From an uncultured Oscillospiraceae bacterium (GTDB taxonomy: Bacteria > Bacillota > Clostridia > Oscillospirales > Oscillospiraceae), in contig CANRNF010000001.1 in assembly GCA_947631865.1 (NCBI GenBank), positions 1 through 64,000 on the forward strand: a DNA stretch of 64,000 bases, given 5' to 3'. A program made the position numbers and the translations under genes. Below, piece by piece: positions 19,501 through 27,224 of the stretch (position 1 is the first letter of the stretch; each line of letters opens with the position of its first letter). Below the pieces are notes generated by a model. The model did no database searches. It was not told where the DNA came from and saw only the letters and a list, made by a program, of their open reading frames with translations.

Positions 19501-22500
19501 AGACGCCTGCCAAGCTCTACGTCAGCGACACGACCCCCGACGGCCGGGATTACAACTGGACCGACCTGTCCGGCGGCGACGCCCGCACCGGCAGCTATGA
19601 CTGGACCAACATCCGCAATGGCATCGCCACGGCGGCCCTCGGCCCCGGCGGCGGCGAGGACAATCTGAATCCCGTGGGCTTCCGGGCCAATATCGACAAC
19701 GCCGGCATCGCGACCGTGGCGAACGGCCCCAGCGGCGGCGACTACGCCGTGCAGATCACCAACAACATCGCGACGATCGCTGCGTACGGCGCCGGCGGCG
19801 TGATGGTCAACGGCACGGTCGTCGCGGGCAAGTTAGATGTCAGCGTGCAGAAGAGTGTCATGGTCCAGGGCGTGGGCGTGAGTCAGGCAACGCAGGATAA
19901 GTATAAAAAGGAAACGGAGTATAAGTTCCGGCTCAACATTATTGATGATGATGACCAAAGCGGCGCTAATCTTAGTAGCTCGCTGAGCCTCACATACAAA
20001 GTAGGAGGAAAAGAAAGTACGCTGTCCCTCACCAAGCAGAAACTTAGTTCCGATAGTGAATATGGGTCATACACAGGCCTCGTCAGCGACGAGTTCTCGG
20101 TAACGGGCGAGGGCACGGTGACATTTGACCCAGTCGAGAAAAGCAAAGTCTGGACAAAGGACGGGGCGGATTATAGGTTCCTGCTGGAGGAGACCACGAC
20201 CGGCGGAGCTGATATAGTCGGTATCAGCGGCAAGAACGAGGATATTACAGAGGGTACGACCACCTTCTCCTTCACCGTCACCAACACCTTCCAGTTCGGT
20301 TCGCTGAAAGTGAGCAAGACGGTGGCCGCCGGCGGCGAGCCGGACAAAGAATGGACCTTCAATATCACGCTGACACCGCCCGATGAAGGCGAAGTCAACT
20401 TGGAAGGAACTTACCCCTGCACGATCCATAAGGACGATACTGATCAGCCCGGCACTGTGACGGTCGATGCTGATGGCGTGGTCACGCTCGATGGCGGTGA
20501 TATCACCCTTGGGCACGAGGACTACATCACCATCTACGAGCTGCCCATCGGCACGAAGTACAGCGTGGAAGAGGTCGGGGCCAATACGGGCAACTATACG
20601 TCGAGTGCCTCCGAAGGAAAAATAGAGGGAAATATCACAAATACGGCCACTGTTGAGGCCAAGTTTACGAATACGCCCAGCGGAAACGGAAACCTGAAGG
20701 TCTCCAAGACCGTGGCCGGCCCCCAGGGCGACACCACGAAAGCCTGGGAGTTCGAGATCACGCTGACGAAGGGCGGCGCCGGGGTCAACCAACAGTTCAG
20801 TTACGAGGGCACCGTGGAAGAGCATGAGGGAGACAGCCTGGAAAACGGCCAGATCAGCTTTGATACTGCCGGCAAGGCGAAGGTGTACCTCAAGGACGGC
20901 CAGTCCATCACCATCAATGGCATCTCCGCCGGTACGGAATACACCGTCACCGAGACCGAGGACAATATGGGCAACTACGGGACGGTTTCCGAAGGCGACA
21001 CCGGGACCATCATCATGGACCAAAAGGCAGAGGCCGCGTTCACCAACACCCGCAAGACCGGCGAACTGTCCGTCAGCAAGACGGTGATTGGCCCAGGCGA
21101 CAACGCGAATAAGGAATTTACCTTCACCGTGACGCTGGATGATGCGCCCATCAACGGCACCTTCGGCGACATGCAATTCACCAACGGCGTGGCCACCGTT
21201 ACCCTCAAGGGCGGCGAGACAAAGACCGCCACCGGTCTGCCCGCCGGCGTGACCTACACCGTCACCGAGACGACGGACGACAACTATACCACCACCCAGT
21301 CCAGCTTCACCGGCGCCATCCCCACCGACGGCACCACCGCCAAGGCCGAGTTCACCAACACCCGCAAGACCGGCGGCCTGACCGTGAAAAAGACCGTGGA
21401 CGGCCCCGGCGATAAAAGGAAGAACTGGAACTTCACCGTGACGCTGGATGACAAGACTATCACCGGTACATTCGGCCAGATGCAGTTCAACAGCGGCGTG
21501 GCCACCTTCACCCTCACGGACAACGAGGAGAAGACTGCCGCCGGCCTGCCCGCCGGCGTGGGTTACACCGTCACCGAGACGGAAGAAAACCATCCCCCCT
21601 ACGTCACGCAAAAAACAGGCGACAGCGGCACGATCCCAGCAGATTCAAACGCATCTGCCACGTTCACCAACATATTCAAGACCGGGAACTTGGCGATCAC
21701 CAAGACCCTGGCAGGCGAACAAGGGGTACTTGATACGGGGACAGATTGGGAGTTCGAGATCACCCTGAAAGCGCCTGACGGCGTCGAGCTGCAAGACAAC
21801 GAATACGATTACTCGATCGATCGGACAGGCGGCGCTGGACAGGAAACTGACAAATTGAAGCTCGTTGAAGGAACAGAAGAAAAGAAAACAGCCAAGCTCC
21901 AAGATGGTAATAATGTCAAGCTTAAGGGCGGCGAGAAGATCACCATCACCGGACTGCCTGCCGGCACGACCTATGAAGTGACCGAGACTAAGGCAAACGA
22001 GAACGGTTACCAGATGGATTCCACCGACGCGAAAGGCACTATCCCTGTCGATGCCACGGTAACGGCTGCGTTCACCAACACCAAGCCCGCGCCGGACACC
22101 GGAAACCTGAAGATCAGCAAGACCGTCACCGGCGCCGGCGATCCGGCGAAGGAGTGGCACTTCACCGTGACGCTTACGCCTCCTGCCGACGGAACGCTGA
22201 GCGATAATTATCCGTACACGGGATCGAAGAATGGCACTCTCCAATTCACGAAAACGCTGCCAGACGGGCCTTGGGTGTCCGAAAAGTTCACGCTGAAGCA
22301 CAACGAGAGCATCACCATCACCGGCCTGCCCGCCGGCACGACCTATGAAGTGACCGAGGAAGAGGCCAACGCGGACGGCTATGATACCACCGACAGCGGC
22401 AATACGTCCGACAAGATCGTGAAAGACACGACCCCCGAGGTGAAGTTCACCAACTATTTGGCCCCGCCGACTCCGGTCACCGGCGCTCTGCGGGTCACCA

Positions 22501-23255
22501 AGACCGTCTCTGGCGATCTGGGCGACAAGACGAAGGTCTGGACCTTCACCATCACCCTGGCCGATGGTTCGGGCGTGGTCAACGACTCGTTCCCTTACGA
22601 GGGCACCGTGACGGATCGAACTGATGACAGTGTGGAAGATGGCAAGGTCACCTTCACTGATGGCGAGGCAACGGTGCATCTCACGCACGGTCAGTCCATC
22701 ACGATCACCGGCCTGCCTGCGGGCGCGACCTATGAGGTGACCGAGACCGAAGCCGACACGGACGGCTATACCACCACGTACACCGGCCAGACCGGCGCCA
22801 TTCCCGCCGACGGCACAGCGGAAGCGAAGGTGGACAATTACAAGCCCGCACCCCCTGAGCCCGACGATACGCCGGAGCCCGACGACACCCCGGAGCCCAG
22901 CGGTACGCCGGAGCCCAGCAGCTCGCCGGAGCCCAGCGCCACACCGGAACCCAGCGCCACACCGGAACCCAGCGCCACACCGGAACCCAGCGCCACACCG
23001 GAGCCCAGCGCCACACCGTGGCCCAGCACTTCACCGTGGCCCAGCGGCTCGCCTGGACCCAGCGGCACTCCGGGACCTACCCTGCCGCCGGGGACGACCT
23101 CTGAACCGTTCTACACGCCTGTTCCCACCGAGCCTGTCGCGCCCGCTACGGGGGACGGTATATCCCCCATGCCTTGGGCGCTGCTGGCGACCCTATGCGC
23201 CACCGGCCTGGTGGCCCTGACGACGCGGCGCAGAAGAAAGCCGCATGACCGGTAA
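16545..23255 (+). CDS. large cell-surface adhesin: signal peptide, E/P/T repeats, beta-helix domain, multiple Cna-B-type repeats, proline-rich stalk, C-terminal sorting-signal-like end
   Basis: MKKSRKAFRTLALVLCLAIALGLISG; GNSA..GGA beta-helix repeats; seven (S/T)KTV.G...KEWTFTVTL...ITGLPAGTTYEVTETEA units; PEPSATPEPSATPEPS; APATGDG-TM-RRRRK. Confidence 0.9.
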   Translation: MKKSRKAFRTLALVLCLAIALGLISGMTLKESETGSPEPSQSAMPQEASPEMDDTPAAGDPLAGEQTEDGAPMGEPETTNEPETSEEPEVTEGPEITDEPEATDEPETTEEPEATDEPVATDEPETTDEPETTEEPETTDEPQVTKEQRYVCTGDGVTVSAAVAPESGIPADAELHADKVAEGTDAYTQAYDALWQTLGLTEGDELYFLPYDVYFTANGEKIEPAAGLVTVSMQFPVDPFAALLSEGEDDTADGSLSQPGIDGPSIDEPDAGEPEAAPERVTEQFMVHILDDGAVEKLAAQTAEDGTVTFAVGSFSVMGPALVRRTVGQEQEVYVPVAPEGLSGATSAGTIEAALENLANGGVICLTQDVALNEAVIYGKAVTVKSYGGEAHTVTKSGEAENMFVLTNGASLTLGDVTVDGGDNTLGRTVTATGGSTLTLNPGAALVNNKSYGAVYLDGSIIDINGGAISGNATTTDETTVATKTYGTGTRFAYNEANAGKQGLGGAVLMVNSSAFIMTAGEISGNSAICGGGVYAYDSAVSVTGGTFSENTAGTATDGQAYGGALHVDGAASTQVTIGGSAQFTGNSAQRGGAFSTGIDADTVALTITGGSFTGNTAMAYGSIAFISSKNSAIDISGAVFSGNSAAKEGGIYKAANAAKEPNGNGRFTISGGTQFINNTANKGPCVYVTKDNADAIKEFLVDGVTFSGNKATDNAGVIQYNVPNSKFTVKNSTFENNSSNNNGGCFYAAVDAQGTTFTFESSTFTGNYAKNQGGVWRGFPPQSQFFFNDCTFTNNTAELGDGGCLYFPGDGENSNITIDGGTFSGNTSGASGGAFRANLNGGTVTVTGSAKFTGNVADVNAGAFSVRRKGEGYYGTVQLQSCIVDGNWCNSDYSRYTEADLESTKHYNTGGIYIGENITCYMQDALITGNYVESGFTGSTVGSGIALCPNAQVFLYPEHGATIYGNGSSGMDILAVPYDSVIHHETPAKLYVSDTTPDGRDYNWTDLSGGDARTGSYDWTNIRNGIATAALGPGGGEDNLNPVGFRANIDNAGIATVANGPSGGDYAVQITNNIATIAAYGAGGVMVNGTVVAGKLDVSVQKSVMVQGVGVSQATQDKYKKETEYKFRLNIIDDDDQSGANLSSSLSLTYKVGGKESTLSLTKQKLSSDSEYGSYTGLVSDEFSVTGEGTVTFDPVEKSKVWTKDGADYRFLLEETTTGGADIVGISGKNEDITEGTTTFSFTVTNTFQFGSLKVSKTVAAGGEPDKEWTFNITLTPPDEGEVNLEGTYPCTIHKDDTDQPGTVTVDADGVVTLDGGDITLGHEDYITIYELPIGTKYSVEEVGANTGNYTSSASEGKIEGNITNTATVEAKFTNTPSGNGNLKVSKTVAGPQGDTTKAWEFEITLTKGGAGVNQQFSYEGTVEEHEGDSLENGQISFDTAGKAKVYLKDGQSITINGISAGTEYTVTETEDNMGNYGTVSEGDTGTIIMDQKAEAAFTNTRKTGELSVSKTVIGPGDNANKEFTFTVTLDDAPINGTFGDMQFTNGVATVTLKGGETKTATGLPAGVTYTVTETTDDNYTTTQSSFTGAIPTDGTTAKAEFTNTRKTGGLTVKKTVDGPGDKRKNWNFTVTLDDKTITGTFGQMQFNSGVATFTLTDNEEKTAAGLPAGVGYTVTETEENHPPYVTQKTGDSGTIPADSNASATFTNIFKTGNLAITKTLAGEQGVLDTGTDWEFEITLKAPDGVELQDNEYDYSIDRTGGAGQETDKLKLVEGTEEKKTAKLQDGNNVKLKGGEKITITGLPAGTTYEVTETKANENGYQMDSTDAKGTIPVDATVTAAFTNTKPAPDTGNLKISKTVTGAGDPAKEWHFTVTLTPPADGTLSDNYPYTGSKNGTLQFTKTLPDGPWVSEKFTLKHNESITITGLPAGTTYEVTEEEANADGYDTTDSGNTSDKIVKDTTPEVKFTNYLAPPTPVTGALRVTKTVSGDLGDKTKVWTFTITLADGSGVVNDSFPYEGTVTDRTDDSVEDGKVTFTDGEATVHLTHGQSITITGLPAGATYEVTETEADTDGYTTTYTGQTGAIPADGTAEAKVDNYKPAPPEPDDTPEPDDTPEPSGTPEPSSSPEPSATPEPSATPEPSATPEPSATPEPSATPWPSTSPWPSGSPGPSGTPGPTLPPGTTSEPFYTPVPTEPVAPATGDGISPMPWALLATLCATGLVALTTRRRRKPHDR
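16756..16977 (+). repeat. E/P/T-rich short tandem coding repeats (EPETTDEPE...)
   Basis: repeated GAACCGGAAACCACC-type units. Confidence 0.8.
20293..22835 (+). repeat. about seven Cna-B-like domain repeats
   Basis: recurring LKVSKTVAG..K.W.F.ITL ... GLPAGTTYEVTE ... FTNT. Confidence 0.85.
22852..23090 (+). repeat. PEPSATPEPS/DTPEPSGTPEPS tandem repeats (wall-spanning stalk)
   Basis: CCGGARCCCAGCGCCACA 18-bp units. Confidence 0.85.
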
Positions 23256-23262
23256 AGACCCC

Positions 23263-23291
23263 AGAGCCGCAGGAGTTTCTCCTGCGGCTCT
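23263..23291 (+). terminator. terminator hairpin downstream of adhesin
   Basis: AGAGCCGCAGGAG-TTT-CTCCTGCGGCTCT perfect 13-bp stem. Confidence 0.65.
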
Positions 23292-23301
23292 ATATTTACC
23301 C

Positions 23302-23907
23302 TCATAAAAGCGGACAGTAGAAAAGAAGTCCCCCTGTTGTAGGAGAATGGCTACAACAGGGGGTAAGGGATATGACCCCGCGATCCTGTAAATGCGGGAG
23401 GAGGAAGCGACTGGGAAAGCCAAAAGCAGACATGGGCCCTGCAAGCCATCCAACAATGCCGGGATAGCTGCAACATGACATGTCAAAGCCGGCAGTGGGG
23501 TCATCCGCGCAGGCCTCGTTGACGCCGTTGGCGAAAGGGGTGCCGGCCAGCTTGTCCCGCTCCAGCCGTGCGACGTATGCCTCGCCGTCACGGCCGAGTT
23601 TGTCGTTGATCTTCATCCGCTTCTCCATGCGCTTTCGCACAGAAGGGTCTCGTTTGGGCCGGGGAGGAAGATCAGGCAGCACGGCCGCAAAGCGGTCATG
23701 GGCCAGGTCGTCAATGCTCAGTTTGAAGAACGCCGCCAGCCGACGCGCACAGCCGATGCTCATGTTGCGGCGGCCGAGTTCGAACTGGCAGACCTGGTTG
23801 GCGCTGAGGCCGACCGCGCTGGCGACGGCCTGCTGGGTCAAGCCCAGGTAAGTGCGCAGATACCGGGCGAGGCTGAAGGGATTGGTGCGCTTTCTTTTGC
23901 GTTTCAT
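23302..23907 (-). CDS. XRE-family HTH regulator with C-terminal region apparently diverged/frameshifted
   Basis: SLARYLRTYLGLTQQAVASAVGLSANQVCQFELGRRNMSIGCARRLAAFF; downstream GEAYVARLERDKLAGTPFANGVNEACADDPTAGFDM then low-complexity tail. Confidence 0.7.
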   Translation of the reverse strand: MKRKRKRTNPFSLARYLRTYLGLTQQAVASAVGLSANQVCQFELGRRNMSIGCARRLAAFFKLSIDDLAHDRFAAVLPDLPPRPKRDPSVRKRMEKRMKINDKLGRDGEAYVARLERDKLAGTPFANGVNEACADDPTAGFDMSCCSYPGIVGWLAGPMSAFGFPSRFLLPHLQDRGVISLTPCCSHSPTTGGLLFYCPLL

Positions 23908-23930
23908 ATCTATACCTTTCTATTCTATCT

Positions 23931-25514
23931 TTAGAATGTTGTACTATCTGTGTTTTCAAAAAGCACGTTTAGCTCGTCGGAAAACAGATAGGTTATTTCA
24001 ATATGCTTGTCCTCAAAAACGCGGATGCTTTTGACGGTCTGAGCAAGCGTTGCTCGGTCGAGCGTTTCCAGTTCGCCGCGGCGGACAAGCTGTTCTACCC
24101 ATGAGTGCTCCAGAACTTCATCGGGCCGTTCTTGCTTCTCGGCCTTGGCGATCTGGGCCTCAAGGTCACTTTCCTGCCGGTCATAATCTGCCTTGTAACG
24201 CATAAACTCTTCGCGGCTGAGAAGCTTGTCCCGGTAATCCTCATAGGTGCTTTGCTTCAGATGACGGATACGGGCAAGAGCGCCTTGGAGCCGGGCCAGC
24301 TCGTTCTCTCGGTGGGATGCGACAGGGGAGGAGGCTCGCTGCTCCTCAGACAGAGCTTTGAGGTCAGTAACGGCGCGGATAACACGGTTTATGTCATTTA
24401 GGATGATTTCAGAGAGAGTGTCCTCTCTGATATAGTGAGGAGAGCAGACAGATGTTCCATAGCGATGGTAAGACCCACAGGAGTATGTCACACGTCCGTT
24501 CCAGGTGGTCTTACACATGGAGCGGCCGCAGTCTCCGCAGGTGAGGAGCCCTGCGTACATACTCACATTTCCCTCGAAATCAATGGGACGGGCGTTGGCG
24601 CTTATCTGTGCCTGGACGGTATCCCACAACTCCCGGGAGATGATGGGCTCATGCATCCCCTCAACGACGATCCAATCCTTCTCCGGGGCGGCCTTTGCTT
24701 TCGCGTGCATACCGGGGCGGACATACCGGCCAGATACGACTGTGCCTATATAGACCTGGCTTCGCAGGATGCGATGGACGGTGGCATATGTCCAGTATCT
24801 GGTGGAGTCCAGTTTGTGATTGTTGGTGTACCGCTCGCCCATGAGGCGCTTGTACTCGCTGGGGCATGGGATATGCTCGTCGTTCAAAGTCTTGGCGATG
24901 CGTATCTGGCCGATCCCAGCGGCGGCCATTGTGAAGATACGCCTCACGACCTGGGATGCCACCGGGTCAATAATAAGATGGTTCTTCTTGTCGGGGTCTT
25001 TCAGATAACCATAGGAGGCAAAAGCCCCGACGAATTCACCCCGTCGCTGCTTGGTGGTGAAGGAACTGCGGACTTTGGAGGAGATGTCCTTGGCGTACTG
25101 GGTGTTGAAGACGTTTTTCAGCGGCAGGAGCATATCGTAGGGGCCCTGGAGGCTGTCCACGGCGTCGTTGACCGCGATGAAGCGGACATCCCGAGAGGGG
25201 AACCACCGTTCCAGATAATAGCCCATGTCGATGTAGTCCCGGCCGAAGCGGGAAAGGTCTTTTACGACCACACAGTCGATCCTGCCAGCGTTGATGTCCT
25301 CAAGCATCCGCTTAAAGGCCGGCCGGTCAAAATTGGTGCCGGTGAAACCGTCGTCCACATAGTCATCGGTGAGGACCAGCTCCGTATGCCGGCCGCAGTA
25401 GTCCTCTATCAAACGGAGCTGGTTTCCGATGCTGTCACTTTCCAGCTTGTCCCCATCCTCACGGGACAAGCGGGCGTAGCGGGCGACCTTGTATTTTTCT
25501 TTTGTGTATGTCAT
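23931..25514 (-). CDS. large serine recombinase (resolvase + recombinase + zinc ribbon)
   Basis: ARYARLSREDGDKLESDSIGNQ, VVKDLSRFGRDY, CGDCGRSMCK; 527 aa. Confidence 0.92.
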   Translation of the reverse strand: MTYTKEKYKVARYARLSREDGDKLESDSIGNQLRLIEDYCGRHTELVLTDDYVDDGFTGTNFDRPAFKRMLEDINAGRIDCVVVKDLSRFGRDYIDMGYYLERWFPSRDVRFIAVNDAVDSLQGPYDMLLPLKNVFNTQYAKDISSKVRSSFTTKQRRGEFVGAFASYGYLKDPDKKNHLIIDPVASQVVRRIFTMAAAGIGQIRIAKTLNDEHIPCPSEYKRLMGERYTNNHKLDSTRYWTYATVHRILRSQVYIGTVVSGRYVRPGMHAKAKAAPEKDWIVVEGMHEPIISRELWDTVQAQISANARPIDFEGNVSMYAGLLTCGDCGRSMCKTTWNGRVTYSCGSYHRYGTSVCSPHYIREDTLSEIILNDINRVIRAVTDLKALSEEQRASSPVASHRENELARLQGALARIRHLKQSTYEDYRDKLLSREEFMRYKADYDRQESDLEAQIAKAEKQERPDEVLEHSWVEQLVRRGELETLDRATLAQTVKSIRVFEDKHIEITYLFSDELNVLFENTDSTTF

Positions 25515-25525
25515 TGCGCGTGTCC

Positions 25526-25663
25526 TCAGGCCGCGGTATGTACCTTGATGAGGTCGGCGGCTACCTGTTCCGCCGTGCGCTTTCCGTCAAAGAGACGAAC
25601 GATGCGGTAGGGGGGGACGGGCAGCTTGCGAGAGGAGGGGGCGCTGGTTTTGTCCGTATTCAT
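25526..25663 (-). CDS. small protein co-oriented with serine recombinase (transposon-associated small ORF)
   Basis: MNTDKTSAPSSRKLPVPPYRIVRLFDGKRTAEQVAADLIKVHTAA; directly upstream of recombinase. Confidence 0.5.
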   Translation of the reverse strand: MNTDKTSAPSSRKLPVPPYRIVRLFDGKRTAEQVAADLIKVHTAA

Positions 25664-25817
25664 TCTTGACCTCCATAATAAGAATTCTTGTTCATTGTTA
25701 TGAAGGTACGCCGGCAAACATACCTGGGTAAGCTTGAGACGGGCGGGCTTCTGACCATGGTAGGAGTCATAAACTGGCGGCATAGCATGTTCTCACACTC
25801 CTTATTAAATTAATAAG

Positions 25818-25853
25818 AAAACACCGTGCAGGTAGAAACCCTACACGGTGCCT
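25818..25853 (-). terminator. terminator-like hairpin on minus strand
   Basis: CACCGTG...CACGGTG stem with minus-strand TTTTCTT tail. Confidence 0.5.
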
Positions 25854-26122
25854 GTGAGAATACATGCACTGCCTAGCCGCGCTGCCGCGCTTGTAATACC
25901 ATGTCGTGCGGTTCCGGTGCATGCCGGGAGCACGACCGGTATCCTGCGGTATAACAGCGCGGAGCGTCTGTTATACCATCGCTCTCTTGCGAAAACACGA
26001 AAGTGCTGGTATAATACAAGATGCGGTGCGACGTAAGTCGTTGTGTAGGTGATGAGACCACCTGTGCAGGCGTGAAGGGGTTGCCGCCCCTTCATGCTGC
26101 CGTTTGTTTTCTTTATGTGCTG

Positions 26123-26151
26123 ATTATATCATATACGCATGCGTATGTCAA
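26123..26151 (-). promoter_or_regulatory. consensus promoter reading left toward the serine recombinase operon
   Basis: minus strand TTGACA (26151-26146) - 17 nt - TATAAT (26128-26123). Confidence 0.75.
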
Positions 26152-26172
26152 GAGAAAAATACGCCTGCGTAT
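26133..26172. promoter_or_regulatory. paired palindromic operators
   Basis: ATACGCATGCGTAT (26133-26146) and ATACGCCTGCGTAT (26159-26172), 26-bp centre spacing, overlapping the leftward promoter. Confidence 0.65.
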
Positions 26173-26181
26173 AATTTTTTC

Positions 26182-26210
26182 TTGAATAATTCTTCCTAAT
26201 AGGGTATTAT
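26182..26210 (+). promoter_or_regulatory. rightward promoter of RHH gene
   Basis: TTGAAT - 17 nt - TATTAT. Confidence 0.5.
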
Positions 26211-26233
26211 ATGGTTGAAAGTAGGTGTTTTCA

Positions 26234-26425
26234 GTGGCTCGTACCGAATCAGTTGACCGTGCAATACGGAAGTATGATGCAGAAAAGGTCGATAAAATCA
26301 TGTTCCGGGTCCCTAAAGGCAAGAAGGAAATCATCAATTCGCACGCCGCGGAGATGGGCGAGTCTATGGCTTCTTTCTTGAACCGAGCCATTGATGAAAC
26401 AATGGAAAGGGACAAGACGAAGTAG
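26234..26425 (+). CDS. small Arc/CopG-like ribbon-helix-helix protein
   Basis: VARTESVDRAIRKYDAEKVDKIMFRVPKGKKEIINSHAAEMGESMASFLNRAIDETMERDK. Confidence 0.75.
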   Translation: MARTESVDRAIRKYDAEKVDKIMFRVPKGKKEIINSHAAEMGESMASFLNRAIDETMERDKTK

Positions 26426-26508
26426 TCTGTCTGGCATATCGTCACGGCATTTGCGTGGTGCATGGAGCCAATACGACGTGGCAAAACCCGCAAATGCCCT
26501 GTTTGCAG

Positions 26509-26528
26509 TTGCCGCACTCGCACATCAC
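26509..26528. repeat. right terminal inverted repeat of element
   Basis: TTGCCGCACTCGCACATCAC = reverse complement GTGATGTGCGAGTGCGGCAA. Confidence 0.8.
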
Positions 26529-27106
26529 CCTGGGGCAACGAGGACACCCAGACCCTCATCGACATCCTGACAAAGTACGACGTGCGGGCCACGTTCTTTC
26601 TGGTGGGCCAGTGGGTGGACAAATACCCTGAGAGCGTGAAGGCTCTTTCCGACGCAGGCATGGAGATAGGCAACCACTCGGATACCCATCCCCATATGGC
26701 AAAGCTGTCCGAAAAGCAGATCATCGACGAGGTGAGCCTTGCCAGCGGCAAGATCGAGGCCATCACAGGAACACCGGTGAGCCTGTTCCGCTGTCCCTAT
26801 GGGGAATATGACGATGAGGTGATCACCACCGTCCGCAACATGGGCGTCCAGCCCATCCAGTGGGACGTGGATTCCCTGGACTGGAAGGACCTGAGCGCGG
26901 ACGATATCTACAAGCGGGTCACCTCCAGAGTGACGGACGGGAGCATCATTCTGTTCCACAACGCCGCCAAGCATACCCCGGAGGCCCTGGCGGGGATCAT
27001 TGAGTACCTGCTCCAGGAGGGATACGAGATCGTGCCGGTGTCGGAGCTTCTTCTGACAGGGGAGTATGATATCGACAACACCGGGCGCATGACGCCAAAG
27101 GCGTGA
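26529..27106 (+). pseudogene. polysaccharide deacetylase, 3' fragment
   Basis: RATFFLVGQWVD, IGNHSDTHPHM, FRCPYGEYDD, IILFHNAAKHT; N-terminal part lies at 8804-9002. Confidence 0.85.
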
Positions 27107-27110
27107 CGAT

Positions 27111-27148
27111 GCCGGCCCCGCGCAAAAAAGGCGTGGGGCCGGCTTTTT
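27111..27148 (+). terminator. intrinsic terminator
   Basis: GCCGGCCCCGCGC...GCGTGGGGCCGGC followed by TTTTT. Confidence 0.75.
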
Positions 27149-27224
27149 CAGCGATGATGAGGTGAGGGGACATATCCGGAAAGCCCTCCTTTCGTGTAAA
27201 ATGGGTGAAAGGAGGGAATAGATA

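Larger units (their letters stand above)
9003..26528. mobile_element. 17.5 kb mobile element inserted in polysaccharide deacetylase gene
   Basis: Flanked by 6-bp direct repeat CCTGGG (8997-9002 and 26529-26534); ends GTGATGTAAGAGTGCGGCAA and reverse complement of right end GTGATGTGCGAGTGCGGCAA (18/20 match); host gene reading frame restored exactly when removed (GCCGCCTGGGGCAACGAG). Confidence 0.85.

Noticed and set aside
20067-21611. 514-aa minus-strand ORF opposite Cna-B repeats
   Set aside because: Mirror of repeat coding sequence; repetitive and domain-less.
22852-23090. Short regular repeats resembling a CRISPR array
   Set aside because: No spacers; units are contiguous 18-bp coding repeats (PEPSAT) in frame with the adhesin.
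25610-25616. 7-bp G run at 25610 as another contingency tract
   Set aside because: Only 7 bp, codes VPPY in a small intact ORF on the minus strand, and no alternative frame product evident.
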